Shown piece by piece: positions 1-12,500 of a stretch of DNA of 64,000 nt. A program made the position numbers and the translations under genes. The stretch is from Notospermus geniculatus (taxonomy: Eukaryota; Nemertea; Pilidiophora; Heteronemertea; Lineidae). Every line of letters begins with the position of its first letter. Position 1 is the stretch's first letter. The stretch is taken from contig NMRB01001154.1 in assembly GCA_002633025.1 (NCBI GenBank), forward strand, positions 27,100 to 91,099, read 5' to 3'. The notes under the pieces were generated by a model. The model was not told the origin of the DNA and did no database searches. It worked only from the letters and a program-made list of their open reading frames with translations.

Positions 1-548
1 AGCCGACGTGGTAAAGGCAGTGGTTGATTCCTCAGATACAGTACTGATATCGGGCGTGGTCACTTCAGGTGACGCGGTTGGCTCAGTGCTTTCTGCTTTT
101 GGCGTGCTGGCTTTGGTTTCGACCATTTCGGTTGTTCTGACAGATCCTGGCGTGGTTTCTTCAGTGGTTGGACCAATCTCAGAGGTGATCTCTTCAGTGG
201 GCCTTGTAGGTGTCAAGAGCTTTTCAGTTGAAGTCATGGCTGTGGTAGTGCTTTCAACAGTGGTGGACTCTTCAGTGCTACGACCTGCTTCCGTGGTAAC
301 CTCGTCCGTTTGTGCCGTAGACTCAACAAAGGCTTCTACCGTTGGCGTGGTTTTCTCGCTTGTAAACCTTTCAGTGGTTACGGTTGGTTCAGCTGTAGAG
401 TCAATCGCGGGTGTTTGAAGCTTGGTTGTGTCCACTTCAGCAGGAACGGAGGGCTCACCAGTGGTTCCTTCTTCGGGTGCTGACTCTGTGGTTTCATGGA
501 TCACCGGTGCTCGTGTTGTCTTAACAACGGAATAACTGAGTCCAAATG
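1..548 (-). CDS. Mucin gene exon 9 (third Thr-rich exon, partial)
   Basis: The acceptor is a CTTTTCCAG at about 551-559, and the exon opens in phase 1 with AFGLSYSVVKTTRAP. This resembles the start of the 8.5-kb exon (GFKLSHSIEQPKAA), so the two exons begin with homologous sequence after each SEA module. From there it is open to position 1 with Thr/Glu/Ser-rich degenerate repeats (TTEESTTVESTT-like). The last full codon is at 3-1. The exon is cut by the window edge, so its length is unknown; by analogy with the two earlier mucin exons it could run for kilobases. Confidence 0.75.
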
Positions 549-3500
549 CTGGAAAAGTATTATTGCTTCTTATGAAAATGTTTTAGTCCACAATGATGAA
601 AAAAGTATAGTTGCTTTTTACCAAATGATTTATCATGTGCTTTAGCAAAATTTTCTCTGAGAATTTCAGGAAAGAGTGTGCCAGTCCAACATTTTCGATC
701 ATGAAAACTCATTTCTGAAGTACGACAACACCTCACTTTTGGCATAGAATATAGGTGGCGTAACCTGAGACATCATGCTCTCAAAATTTTCTCAAGTGTG
801 TCTAAAAGACGAGCATTTATCAATGATGTAACCGGAAGAATAAAAAAAGTTTGTGCGAAAAATTATCGAGTTAATCAAATGTTTATTTCTTACTGCTTTC
901 CATCCTACACTGTAAATCCAGGCGACGCGTTTAGCGTTTAGTTTTGTGTTTACGTGTTTAGCAACAAAACACAACTTAACACATTAAGTGAATATAACTG
1001 AACATATCATCAGGACAGGCGTTCTATCCGCCTAGAAACATGCGTCTTGTTGCCTAAAATGCCGAAATATATCATTTGTTTTACTGTAAATCTAAAGTCT
1101 AAACACGAAGCTAAACGGGAATATGCAACACTTTCTAAACATCTAAACGCGATTAGTTTTCCATTAGAAATGAACAGATGACCTAAACACCGCATTAAGA
1201 AAACAGTAAATTTAAAGGTCTTGTAAATGTCTTGTTTAAGTTATAAACATCTCGTTCAGTTTCCCCTAAACACGAAACATGAAGGAATCCTGAACATCGT
1301 GTTTAGGGCTGGTTCACGGCTCGGGTGGAATTGGTCAAATTTGTCGTTTCGCTATATCTCCCGCCGGCGAATTTTTTCCCCCAGGATAGTTTGTATACAA
1401 CCAATCAGATGGCAGTATGACGTACAGTATACAATACTGTTTGTTACACCATGGCCCGTATGCATAAAGGTGGAATAAACTTATTCCAGGTATAACTTCA
1501 CGCTTTAACGTTCAGGAGGAAATAATACAGTAGACAGGTTTTCCTAATTACCCAAAGAAAACTTCCAGGCCAGGGCGTGTAGCCCCAGTGGCGTAGTGGT
1601 TAGAGCGTTGGTCCAGATTATGCATGTTGGTGGGCCCTGGATCGAATCTGCCTGCCGGTATTATTCACTCTTTACTGCGTGCCTTATTATACTTTTTTCC
1701 TTCATCTTCCAACGCTTTTTTTGTCACTTTTTCAGTCTAAATCAGTCGGTTTAATAATTTTTTGCCGTCATGGAAACACATTAATCTATTTCTTTGGAAT
1801 ATGGACAACTAAACGCGTTTAGATGTTTAAAATCTGTTGCATATTCCCGTTTCGTTTCGTGTTCAGATTTTAGATTTACAGTGTATAAGACAATTTTTGC
1901 TTACCACTGGTATCCGCCTTATGTTTTCCGTAGCTTTTGATATTTTTCCCACTGTCTTGTACCTTCTCTAAGGTTTTAGTGACGTTGGTTGTTTTATAAC
2001 TCAGGTCAAGGTCGTACTTGGTGCTGCCGGGGCTATCAAAGTGGGAAATACATTTGTTAAGGGTTATGAAAAGTGACTCGAAATCTCGAATTTTTGACGC
2101 AAAAAAATCTGACTAGCTGCACACTGAATTGAGAAAATGAGGCTCGGGGCACCTTCTTATGACGGTTTCCGAGGGCCCCCGAGCCTTATTTTCCCAATTT
2201 TTTTGTGCAGTTAGTCAGATTTTTTGCGTCAACAATTCGAGATTTCGAGTCACTTTTACATAACCCTTAACCAGCAACACTGACACATTAAATCATCAAA
2301 ATACTTGGAAGTAATTTAGAGTTCACGCCCGTTAAATAGTATTTATATAGATTTATGGTTGCAGCTCTGGCTGGTTGAAGAGTACTTCTCATCTGTTATG
2401 TAAACAAAGGACTTCATCTGGTTAATTGCTCCCAAATGAACCAGAGAGGCCATAAAAAGTTAAATATTAAGCAGACAGAAGTGGAAAGGACTGCAATCAA
2501 ATCCATCACACTTTTCGTAACGTTTCTTGAACGCACATACCTAATGTCTGTGCACTTGCACTTTTTCGAACCCCTGAATTTTGGACACATCTGAAATGGG
2601 AAAGAATTGTGAACAATACTGTAGCAGTAGTATTCTGTCTCCTTTTCCTGATGTATCCACATTTACTAGGCTCTAACTCCGGCATGTGGTAATCTCCAGT
2701 TACACTTGAAATAGACATCAGTGTAGAAATTTTTGGCACGAAAGTAAGACATGTGATGATTTTTCAGATATACATGTAAGCCTTAGGTGTGAAAATGGCA
2801 CGAAATTCATTGTCATGTCGTGCATCATTTGAAATTTTTTGAAAAAGTTTTGAAAAGTCTATGCTCTTTACGATTTTTCGAGTTTTTAACCAAACTATTG
2901 CTATCTGTACGAATGGGGATCCACAGTCTTATAAATCGGTTTGCTTTTTAAAATTCGTTTATAGGTATTTTCTGTACCAGGCACATAGAAGTGAACTACA
3001 TCTTTATACATTTCATGGGATGGCCTGTCAACTGAAAACATTACCTACCGCATTTTCAAACTTGGCTGCCTCGTCTTTAAATGCTGTGGATGATTTATCC
3101 TTCCATTTCGGGTTGAAAGGCTTGTTAATGACTACACCAACCTTGACTTTGACTGGAAAGACCATCATGTTTATTGTAGATCGTGCATAATCAAATACAT
3201 GTAACTATAGTCTGTGGGCATCTTGAAGAAAGGATAATGTAGTTATGTCTACTGTTTGTCGACATGCAGGAATTGAGAACTCATAAATGGAGATTACTAT
3301 GAGAACAATCAAGAGAAACTCACCAAGAACAACGTCATCAGCAGTAGTCGTGGTGGTACCGGTAACCTTTTCAATAGGGATTACGGTCGAATGAGTTGTT
3401 CTTTCTTTCAACTTTGTAGGCGTTGCAGTGTCTGTCATGAGGGTGGTGACAGGATGAGTGGAGACAGAAACATCAGCTTTTGTACTCGTCGCAGCAGTAG

Positions 3501-6500
3501 TAACCTCAGTTGTTGCCATTTCAGCAGATGATGTTGTCTTATCAAAACCGACGTCAGTTGATCTTGTCCCAGTAGTGGTCACTTCAGGAGTGGCAGCGAT
3601 GTCGGCAGAGATGCGTTCAGTTGCTTCAGTAGGCACTAAGGTTGTTGTGCTGATCTCTCTAAACACTCCATCTGTGTGCATGGTTGGCTGAGCAGTTGTA
3701 ACTTCAGTGATTTTACTGATCCTGGGAGTGACTTCTTCAGATGGAGTGGTATCTACAGTGGTACTGCTGACCACATCTGATACTGCATCAGTGGGCGTCG
3801 TTGGCTCGGCAGTGGTCACTTCAGGAGTAGCAGCGATGTCGGCAGAGACGCGTTCAGTTGCTTCAGTAGGCACAAAAGTTGTAGTGCTGGCTTCTACAGA
3901 CACTCCATCTGTGTGCAGGGTTGGCTGAGCAGTTGTAACTTCAGTGATTTTACTGATCCTGGGAGTGACTTCTTCAGATGGGGTGGTATCTACAGTGGTA
4001 CTGCTGACCAGGTCTGATACTGCATCAGTGGGCGTCGTTGGCTCGGCAGTGGTCACTTCAGGAGTAGCAGCGATGTCAGCGGAGACGCGTTCAGTTGCTT
4101 TAGTAGGCACAAAAGTTGTAATACTGGCCTCTATAGACACTCCTTCTGTGCGCAGGGTTGGCTGAGCAGTTGTAACTTCAGTGATTTTACTTATCCTGGG
4201 AGTGACTTCTTCAGTTGGTGTGGTACGTAGAGTGGTAGTGCTGACCACATCTGATACTGCATCAGTATGCGTCGTTGGCTCGGCAGTGGTCACTTCAGGA
4301 GTAGCAGCGATGTCAGCAGAGACGCGTTCAGTTGCTTCAGTAGGCACAAAAGTTGTAATACTAGCCTCTATAGACACTCCTTCTGTGCGCAGGGTTGGCT
4401 GAGCAGTTGTAACTTCAGTAATTTTACTTATCCTGGGAGTGACTTCTTCAGTTGGGGTGGCATCTACAATGGTGGTGCCGACCACATCTGATACTGCATC
4501 AGTGTGCGTCGTTGGCTCGGCAGCGGTCACTTCGGGAGTAGCAGCGATGTCGGCAGAGACGCGTTCAGTTGCTTCAGTAGGCACAAAAGTTGTAGTACTG
4601 GCTTCTATAGACACTCCTTCCGTGTGCAGAGTTGGCTGAGCAGTTGTAACGTCAGTGATTTTACTAATCCTGGAAGTGACTTCTTCAGTTGGGGTGGCAT
4701 CTGCAGCGGTAGTGCTGACCACATCTGATACTGCATCAGTGTGCGTCGTTGGCTCGGCAGTGGTCACTTCAGGAGTAGCAGCGATGTCAGCAGAGACGCG
4801 TTCAGTTGCTTCATAAGTTGTAGTGCTGACCTCTGCAGATACTTCATCCGTGTGCGTGGTTGGCCCGGCAGTGGTCACTTCAGCGATTTCTGTGATCTTG
4901 GCAGTGACTCCTGTAGCTGTAGTGTCTGCAGAGATTGCATCAGTTTGCGTGGTTGGGTCAGCAGTGATTGCTTGGGTAGGCACAATGGTTTCCTCAGTCA
5001 CTTCAGTGAATTCTCTGATCTTGGTAGTGACTCCTTCAGTTGTTGTGTCGACCTCAACAGAGAGTTCATCCGTTTGAGTGCTTGGCTCAGCAGTTACCCT
5101 TTGGGTAGGCCCAAGGGTGGTTTTACCAGTTGTAATGCTGGATTTAGCTGACACTTCATCAGTGTGCGTGCTTAGCTGAACAGTGGTCACTTCAGGAGTT
5201 TCACTGAACTTGGCAGTGACTCCTTCAATTGTGGTGTCGACCTTTGAAGGGAATTCATCCGTTTGCGTGGTTGGCTCAGCAGTGACTCTTTGGGTAGGCA
5301 CAATGGTAGTGTCTTTAGTCATAATGCTGGCTTCAGCAGATACTCCGTCCGTGTGTGTGGCTCGCTCAACAGTGGTCATTTCAAGAGCAGTAGAGACGCG
5401 TTCAGTTGCTTCAGTAGGCAAAGCAGTTGTAGTGCTGATCTCTGCAGATACTCCATCAGTGAGCATGGACGGCACAGCAGTGGTCACTTCAGCGACTCCT
5501 TCAGCTGTAGTGTCTGCAGAGACTGCATCCGTTTGCATGGTTGGTTCAGCAGTGCCGGTTTCCTCAGTTGTAATGGTAGCTTTTGAGGATACTCTATCAG
5601 TTTGCATGGTTGGCTCAGCAGTGGTCACTTCAAGAGTAGCACTGATGTCTGCAGAGACGCGTTCAGTTGCTTCACTGGGCACAAGTGTTGTCGAGCTGAC
5701 TTCTGCAGATACTCCGTCAGTGCGAATAGTTGGCCCAGCAGTGACTCCTTCAGTTGCATGCACAGCAGTGGTTTCTATAGTGGTTGTGCTTACCGCATCA
5801 GATACTGCATCAGATTGGGTGAATGCCTCAGAAGTGGTGGCGGCAATGGTTTTACCCACCTTGCTAGTGGTAGCTTCAGTTGCTGCTGCAGGCGAAGTGG
5901 TGGCTCCTTCAGTTATTGTCTCCAGAGATACTTCTTCAGTTTGTGTGGTCTGCTGAACAGCGCTCAATTCTGTGGTTTCGCTGACCTTAGCAGTGATTTG
6001 TTCAGTTGCTGCTTGCGACAAAACTGTGAGTTCTTCAGTTGTTTTGCTAAGCTCTTCAGTAACTGCATCAGTATGCATGGTTGGCCGAGATGTGGTGACT
6101 TCAATGATGTCGCTGATCGTGGTAGCGAATTCTTCAGTTGCTTCTCTTTGCACAACAGTGGATTTTTCACTTGCTGTGCTGACCTCTGGGGACACTGCAT
6201 CAGTTTGCATGGTTAGCGTAGCAGTGCTCACTTCTGTGGTTTCTCTGATCTCATCGGTGACCGGTTTAGTTGCTGCTTGGGGTACAACAGTGGATTCATC
6301 AGTTGCTGTGCTAAGCGCTTCAGAGACTATATCCTTGGGCATGGTTGGCCGCAATGTGGTAACTTCAGTGATTTCACTGCTCTTGGCAGTGATTCCTTCA
6401 GTTGTTTGAGGCACAACGGTTGATTCTCCAGTCGTGCTGCTGATATCGCTGGTGGTTTCTGCAATAGCAGTGCTGACCGCTGAAGATACCTCATCAGTTT

Positions 6501-9500
6501 GGATGGTTACTGCGGCAGTTCTTACTTCAGTGGTTTCTCTGATCTCGGCGGTGACTGGTTTACTAGTAGTTGCTGCTTTCGTTACAATAGTGGGTTCCGT
6601 AGTTGTCGTACTAACCTCGTCAGAGGCTACATCCGTGTGCGTGGTTGGCCCAGGGGTGGTGTCTCCAGTGATTTCACTCATCTTGGCAGAGACCCCTTCA
6701 GTTGCAGCTATAGGCGCAACGGTGGACTCTTCAGCTGTAGTACTGACCCCTGGAAAAGTGGCGTCAAATCGCGTGGTCAGTTTTGTAGCCTGCACTTCGG
6801 TGGTTGCTTGTGGCACAACAGTGGGTTCCTCAGTTTTAGTGGTAACCTCGTCAGAGACTACATCCGTGTGTATGGTTTGGCCAGATGAAGTCACTCCAGT
6901 AATTTCCCTGATCTTGTCAGTGACTTCTTCAGTCACAGATGTCGGCGCAACGGCGGATATTTTAGTTGTAGTGCTGTCCTCGGGAAAAGCAGCATCAGTT
7001 TCCGTGGTCTGCTCAGCAGCCTTCACCTTTGTGGTTTCTCGGACCTCAGTGGTGACTTGTTCAGTTGCTGTTTGTGGCACAATTATGGTTTCCTCAGTTG
7101 TTGTCCGAAACTCTTCGGAGACTTCATCCGTCTGCATGGTTGGCTCAGATGTCTTCACTTCAGTTGTTTCTTTGATCTTGGTGGTGACTCCTTCAGTTTC
7201 TGCTGTAGACACAGCGGTGGTTCCTTCAGTTGTAGTACTGACCACTGGAGATTCTGCATCCGTTTGTATGGTTAGTGCAGCAGTGCTCACTTCAGTTGTT
7301 TCTCTGATCTCAGTGGTGACTGGTTCAGTCACAGTACGTTCATCAGTTGTCTTGCTAACCTCCTCAGAGACTGCATCTGTGTGCACAGTTGGGCCAGACG
7401 AAGTCACTCCAGTAATTTCACTGATCGTGGCAGTGACTCCTTCAGTCGCAGCTGTAGACGCAACAGTGGACATTTTAGTTGTAGTGCTGTCCTCGGGAAA
7501 AGTGGTGTCAGTTTGCGTGGTCTGCTCGGCGGCCTTCAACTCAGTAGTTTCTCTTATCTCAGTGGTGACTTGTTCAGTTGCTACTTGCGGCACAATAGTG
7601 GACTCCTCAGTTGTCGTGCTTACCTCTTCAGAGACTATATCCGTGTGAATGGTTGGGCCAAATGTCGTCACTTCAGTGATTTCACTGGTCTTGGCAGTGA
7701 CTCCTGTAGTCGCAGCTATAGGCGCAACGGTGGACTCTTCAGCTGTGGTACTGACCTCTGGAAAAACTGTTGGTGTGGTCTGCTTGGCGGCCTTCAATTC
7801 AGTGGTTTCTCTAATCTCAGTGGTGACTTGTTCAGTTGCTACTTGCGGCACAACGGTGGACTCCTCAGTTGTCGTGCTAACTACTTCGGAGACTATATCC
7901 GTGTGCTTGGGTGGCCTAGATGTCGTCACCTCAGTTATCTCACTGGTCGTGGCAGTGACTCCTTCAGTCGCAGCTGTAGGTGCAACGGTGGACTCTTCAG
8001 CTGTGGTACTGACCTCTGGAAAAACTGCATCAGTTTGTGTGGTCTGCTCGACGGCCTTCAATTCAGTGGTTTCTCTTATCTCAGTGGTGACTTGTTCAGT
8101 TGCTACTTCTGGCACAACGGTGGACTCCTCAGTTGTCGTGCTAACCTCTCCAGAGACTAAATCCGTGTGCATGGTTGACCCAGATGTCGTCACTTCAGTG
8201 ATTTCACTGATCTCGGCTGTGACTCCTGTAGTCGCAGCTGTAGGCGTAATGGTGGACTCTTCAGTTTTGGTACTGATCTCTGGAAAAACTGCATCAGTTT
8301 GCGTGGTCTGCTCGGCGGCCTTCAACTCAGTCGTTTCTCTTATCTCAGTGGTGACTTGTTCAGTTGCTACTTCCGGCACAACAGTGGACTCCTCAGTTGT
8401 CGTGCTTACCTCTTCAGAGACTATATCCCTGTGAATGGTTGGGCCAGATGTCGTCACTTCAGTGATTTCACTGGTCTTGGCTGTGACTCCTGTAGTCGCA
8501 GCTACAGGCGCAACGGTGTACTCTTCAGCTGTGGTACTGACCTCTGGAAAAACTGTTGGTGTGGTCTGCTCGGCCTTCAACTCAGTAGTTTCTCTTATCT
8601 CAGTGGTGATTTGTTCAGTTGCTACTTGCGGCACAACGGTGGACTCCTCAGTTATCGTGCGAACCTCTTCAGAGACTGTATCCGTGTGCATGGTTGGCCT
8701 AGGTGTCGTCACTTCAGTGATTTCACTGATCTTGGCGGTGACTCCTTCAGTTGCTGCTGTTGGCACAACGGTGACTTCTTCAGATGTAGTCTTGACCTCT
8801 GGAAAAACTGCCTCAGTTTGCCTGGTCTGCTCGGCGGCCTTCAACTCAGTAGTTTCTCTTATCTCAGTGGTGACTTGTTCAGTTGCTACTTGCGGCACAA
8901 CGGTGGACTCCTCAGTTGTCGTGCTAACCTCTTCAGAGGCTATATCCGTGTGCATGGTTGGCTTAGATGTCGTCACTTCAGTGATTTCACTGATCTTGGT
9001 GGTGACTCCTTCAGTTGCTGCTGTTGGCACAACGGTGACTTCTTCAGGTGTAGTCCTGACCTCTGGAAAAACTGCGTCAGTTTGCGTGGTCTGCTCAGCA
9101 GCCTTCAATTCAGTGGTTTCTGTAATCTCAGTGGTAATTTGTTCAGTTGCTACCTGCGGCACAACGGTGGACTCCTCAGTTGTCATGCTAACCTCTTCAG
9201 AGGCTATATCCGTGTGCATAGTTGACCCAGATGTCGTCACTTCAGTGATTTCACTGGTCTTGGCGGTGACTCCTGTAGTCGCAGCTATAGGCGTAACGGT
9301 GGACTCTTCAGCTGTGGTACTGACCTCTGGAAAAACTGTGTCAGTTTGCGTGGTTTGCCCGGCGGCCTTCAATTCAGTGGTTTCTCTAATCTCAGTGGTG
9401 ACTTGTTGAGTTGCTACTTGCGGCACAACGGTGGACTCCTCAGTTGTCATGCTAACCTCTTCAGAGACTATATCCGTGTGCATGGTTGGCTTAGATGTCT

Positions 9501-12500
9501 TCACTTCCGTTATTTCACTGATCTTGGCAGTGACTTCAGTTGCTGCTGTGGACACATCGGTGATTTCTTCAGTTGTAGTGCTGACCGCTGGAGATAGGGC
9601 ATCAGTTTGTATTGTTAGTGCAGCAGCGCTCACTTCAGTTGTTTCTCTGATCTCAGTGGTGACTGGTTCAGTCACAGTAGTTTCCTCAGTTTTCTTGCTA
9701 ACCTCGTCAGAGACTGCGTCCGTGTGCACGGTTGGGCCAGATGAACTCACTCCAGTAATTTCAGTGATCTTGGCAGTGGCTTCTTGAGTCACAGCTGTAG
9801 GCGCAACGGTGGACATTTTAGTTGTAGTGCTGTCCTCGGGAAAAGCGGCATCAGTTTGCGTGGTCTGCTTATCAGCAGCCTTCAATTCAGTGGTTTCTGT
9901 GGTCTCAGTGGTGACTGGTTCAGTTGCTGGTTGCGATACAACGGTTGATTCCTCCCTTTTAGTGCTAACCTCGTCAGGGACTACATCCGTGTGTATGGTT
10001 GGGCCAGATGTAGTCCTTCCAGTGATTTCACTGATCTTGGCAGTGACTCCTTCAGTTGCTGCTGTTTGCACAACGGTGGATTCTTCAAGTGTAGTACTGA
10101 CCTCTGGAAAAACTGCGTCAATTTGCGTGGTCTGCTCAGCAGCGCTCACTTCTGTGGTTTCTCTGATGTCAGTGGTGGATTCTTCAGTTGCTACTTGCGG
10201 TACAACGGTTGATTCCTTAATTTTAGAGCTGACTTCTTCAGAGACTACATCCGTGTGCACAGTTGGGCCAGATGTAGTCACTCCAGTGATTTCGCTGATC
10301 TTGGCAGTGACTTCTTCAGTTGCAGTTGTGGGCACAACGGTGGATTCTTCCGTAGTTCGGACCTCTGGAAAAACTGCGTCAGTTTGCGTGGTCTGCTCAG
10401 CGGCCTTCACTTCAGTGGTTTCTCTGATCTCACTGGTGACTGGTTTAGTTGCTGTTTGTGGCACAATGGTGGATTCCTCCGTTTTAGTGCTAACCTCTTC
10501 AGAGACTACATCCGTGTGCAAGGTTGGGCGAGATATAGTCACTCCAGTGATTTCGCTGATCTTGGCAGTGACTTCTTCAGTTGCAGCTGTGGGCATAACG
10601 GTGGAATCTTCCGTAGTTCTGACCTCTGGAAAAACTGTGTCAGTTTGCGTGGTCTGCTCAGCGGCCTTCAATTCAGTGGTTTCTCTAATCTCAGTGGTGA
10701 CTTGTTCAGTTGCTGCTTGTGGTACAACGGTGGATTCCTCGGTTTTAATGCTAAACTTGTCAGAGATTACATCCGTCTGCATGGTTGGCACTGATGTCTT
10801 CATCTCGGTGGTTTCACTGATCTTGGCAGTAACTCCTTCAGTTGCACCTGTAGGCACAACGGTGGATTCTTCCGTAGTGCTGACCTCTGGAAAAACTGCG
10901 TCAGTTTGCGTGGTCTGCTCAGCAGCCTTCACTTCAGAGGTTTCTCTGATCTCAGTGGTGACTGGTTCAGTTGCTGTTTGCGGTACAACTACTAATTCCT
11001 TAACTTTTGTGCTGACCTCTTCAGAGACTACATCCGTGTGCATGGTTGGGCCAGATGTAGTCCCTCCAGTGATTTCACTGATCTTGGCAGTGATTCCTCC
11101 AGTTGCTGCTGTGGACACACCGGTGGTTTCTTCAGTTGTAGTGCTGACCACTGGAGATACCGCATCAGTTTGCATGGTTACTGCAGCAGTGCTGACTTCA
11201 GTCATGTCAGTGGTTTCTCTGATCTCAGTGGTGACAAGTTCAGTTGCTGCTTGCGGTACAACGGTTGATTCCTTAATTTTGGTGCTGACCTCTTCAGAGA
11301 CTACATCCGTGTGTATGGTTGGGCCAGATGTGGTCACTCCGGTCATTTTACTCATCTTAGCAGTGACTTCTTCAGTTGCGGTTGTGGGCACAACGGTGGA
11401 TTCTTGCGTAGTGCTGCCCTCTGGAAAAACTGCGTCAGTTTGCGTTGTCCGCTCATCAGCCTCCAACTCAGTGGTTTCTCTGATCTCAGCGGTGACTTGC
11501 TCAGTTGCTGCTTGCGGTGAAACAGTCTGTTCCTTAGTTGTGCTCACCTCTTCAGAGACTCCATCAGTGTGTGCAGTTGGCTTAGATGTTGACATTTCAA
11601 CGGTTTTCATTTCAACAGTTACTCTCTCAGTGGAAGCTGCAGGCACAGTGCTGGTTAATTCTGTGGCAGTGCTGACAATTTCAGAGACTTCATCAGCGCG
11701 CCTGATTGGCTCTGCAGAGGTCACTTCAGTGGATTTGCTGATCTCGCCCGGAGTAGTTTTAGCGGATGCTGGCTCTGTTGTTTCAGTGGTCGACGCTGCC
11801 GCTTTTGGCTGTTCAATGGAATGGCTAAGTTTGAATCCTGAAAGAGAAAGTGGATTGCCTGTAAGACATAGTTTGTCTTAGCATCGGTTGAAGGCAATAT
11901 TCCCTCTGATGATTTCATATATTGAATATTTTCAAGCTGCGCCGCTGTTTCGAAATATGGCCACTTACCAAAATCGTTTAGGCCTACATGACGAAGAACA
12001 GGCTATAGTCTAGGAATACTATATATAATGCGTATACTGCAGTCATAATACAGGTACGTGTTTGTCTTTTGTGTCTGTTAAGACGAAAGATTTTCAATTT
12101 TCATTAAGTTGTCGATTTCACGGTCTTTCGTGAAGTTTATTATATGACTCTGGAAAAAATACTGAATAATGCTGAATAAAATAACTTATTTCGCACAACG
12201 CGTATCAGCTGTTAAAATATTTTATTTGCTTACCACTGCTATCCGCCGTATATTTCCCATAACTTTTTATGTCTTGTCCATGGCCTTGTACTGCTGTTAA
12301 TGTTTTAGCGAGGTTGGTCGTTTTGAATATCAGGGCAAGGTCGTATATCGTGCTGCCTGGTCTATAAAAACAAGAAATACATGTAGGTTTCTGTAAGCGT
12401 TTGTAATGTTGTAGCATTTAATGTAATTTTTTTAAAAAACCCAGTCAAGTGTAAGAGAAGCATGTGCCTGTGTCACAGCTGGACATTTTTAAGTTTCCTA

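Larger units (their letters stand above)
549..1904 (-). other. Intron 8 of the mucin gene
   Basis: Non-coding. It holds a compound terminal-inverted-repeat element (908-1883) that carries a tRNA-derived SINE head. The short frames in it have no coding features. Confidence 0.7.

Noticed and set aside
3455-11837. Regular direct repeats that might suggest a CRISPR-like array
   Set aside because: Repeats are in-frame coding units of 79-89 codons with no alternating repeat/spacer structure, in an intron-containing animal genome.
9809-11881. 690-codon Val/Ser-rich open frame on the plus strand, plus many shorter ones opposite the mucin exons
   Set aside because: It is the mirror of the Thr/Ser/Glu repeats on the minus strand. 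The minus frame has splice borders, phase and domains; the plus frames start and stop arbitrarily at repeat edges.
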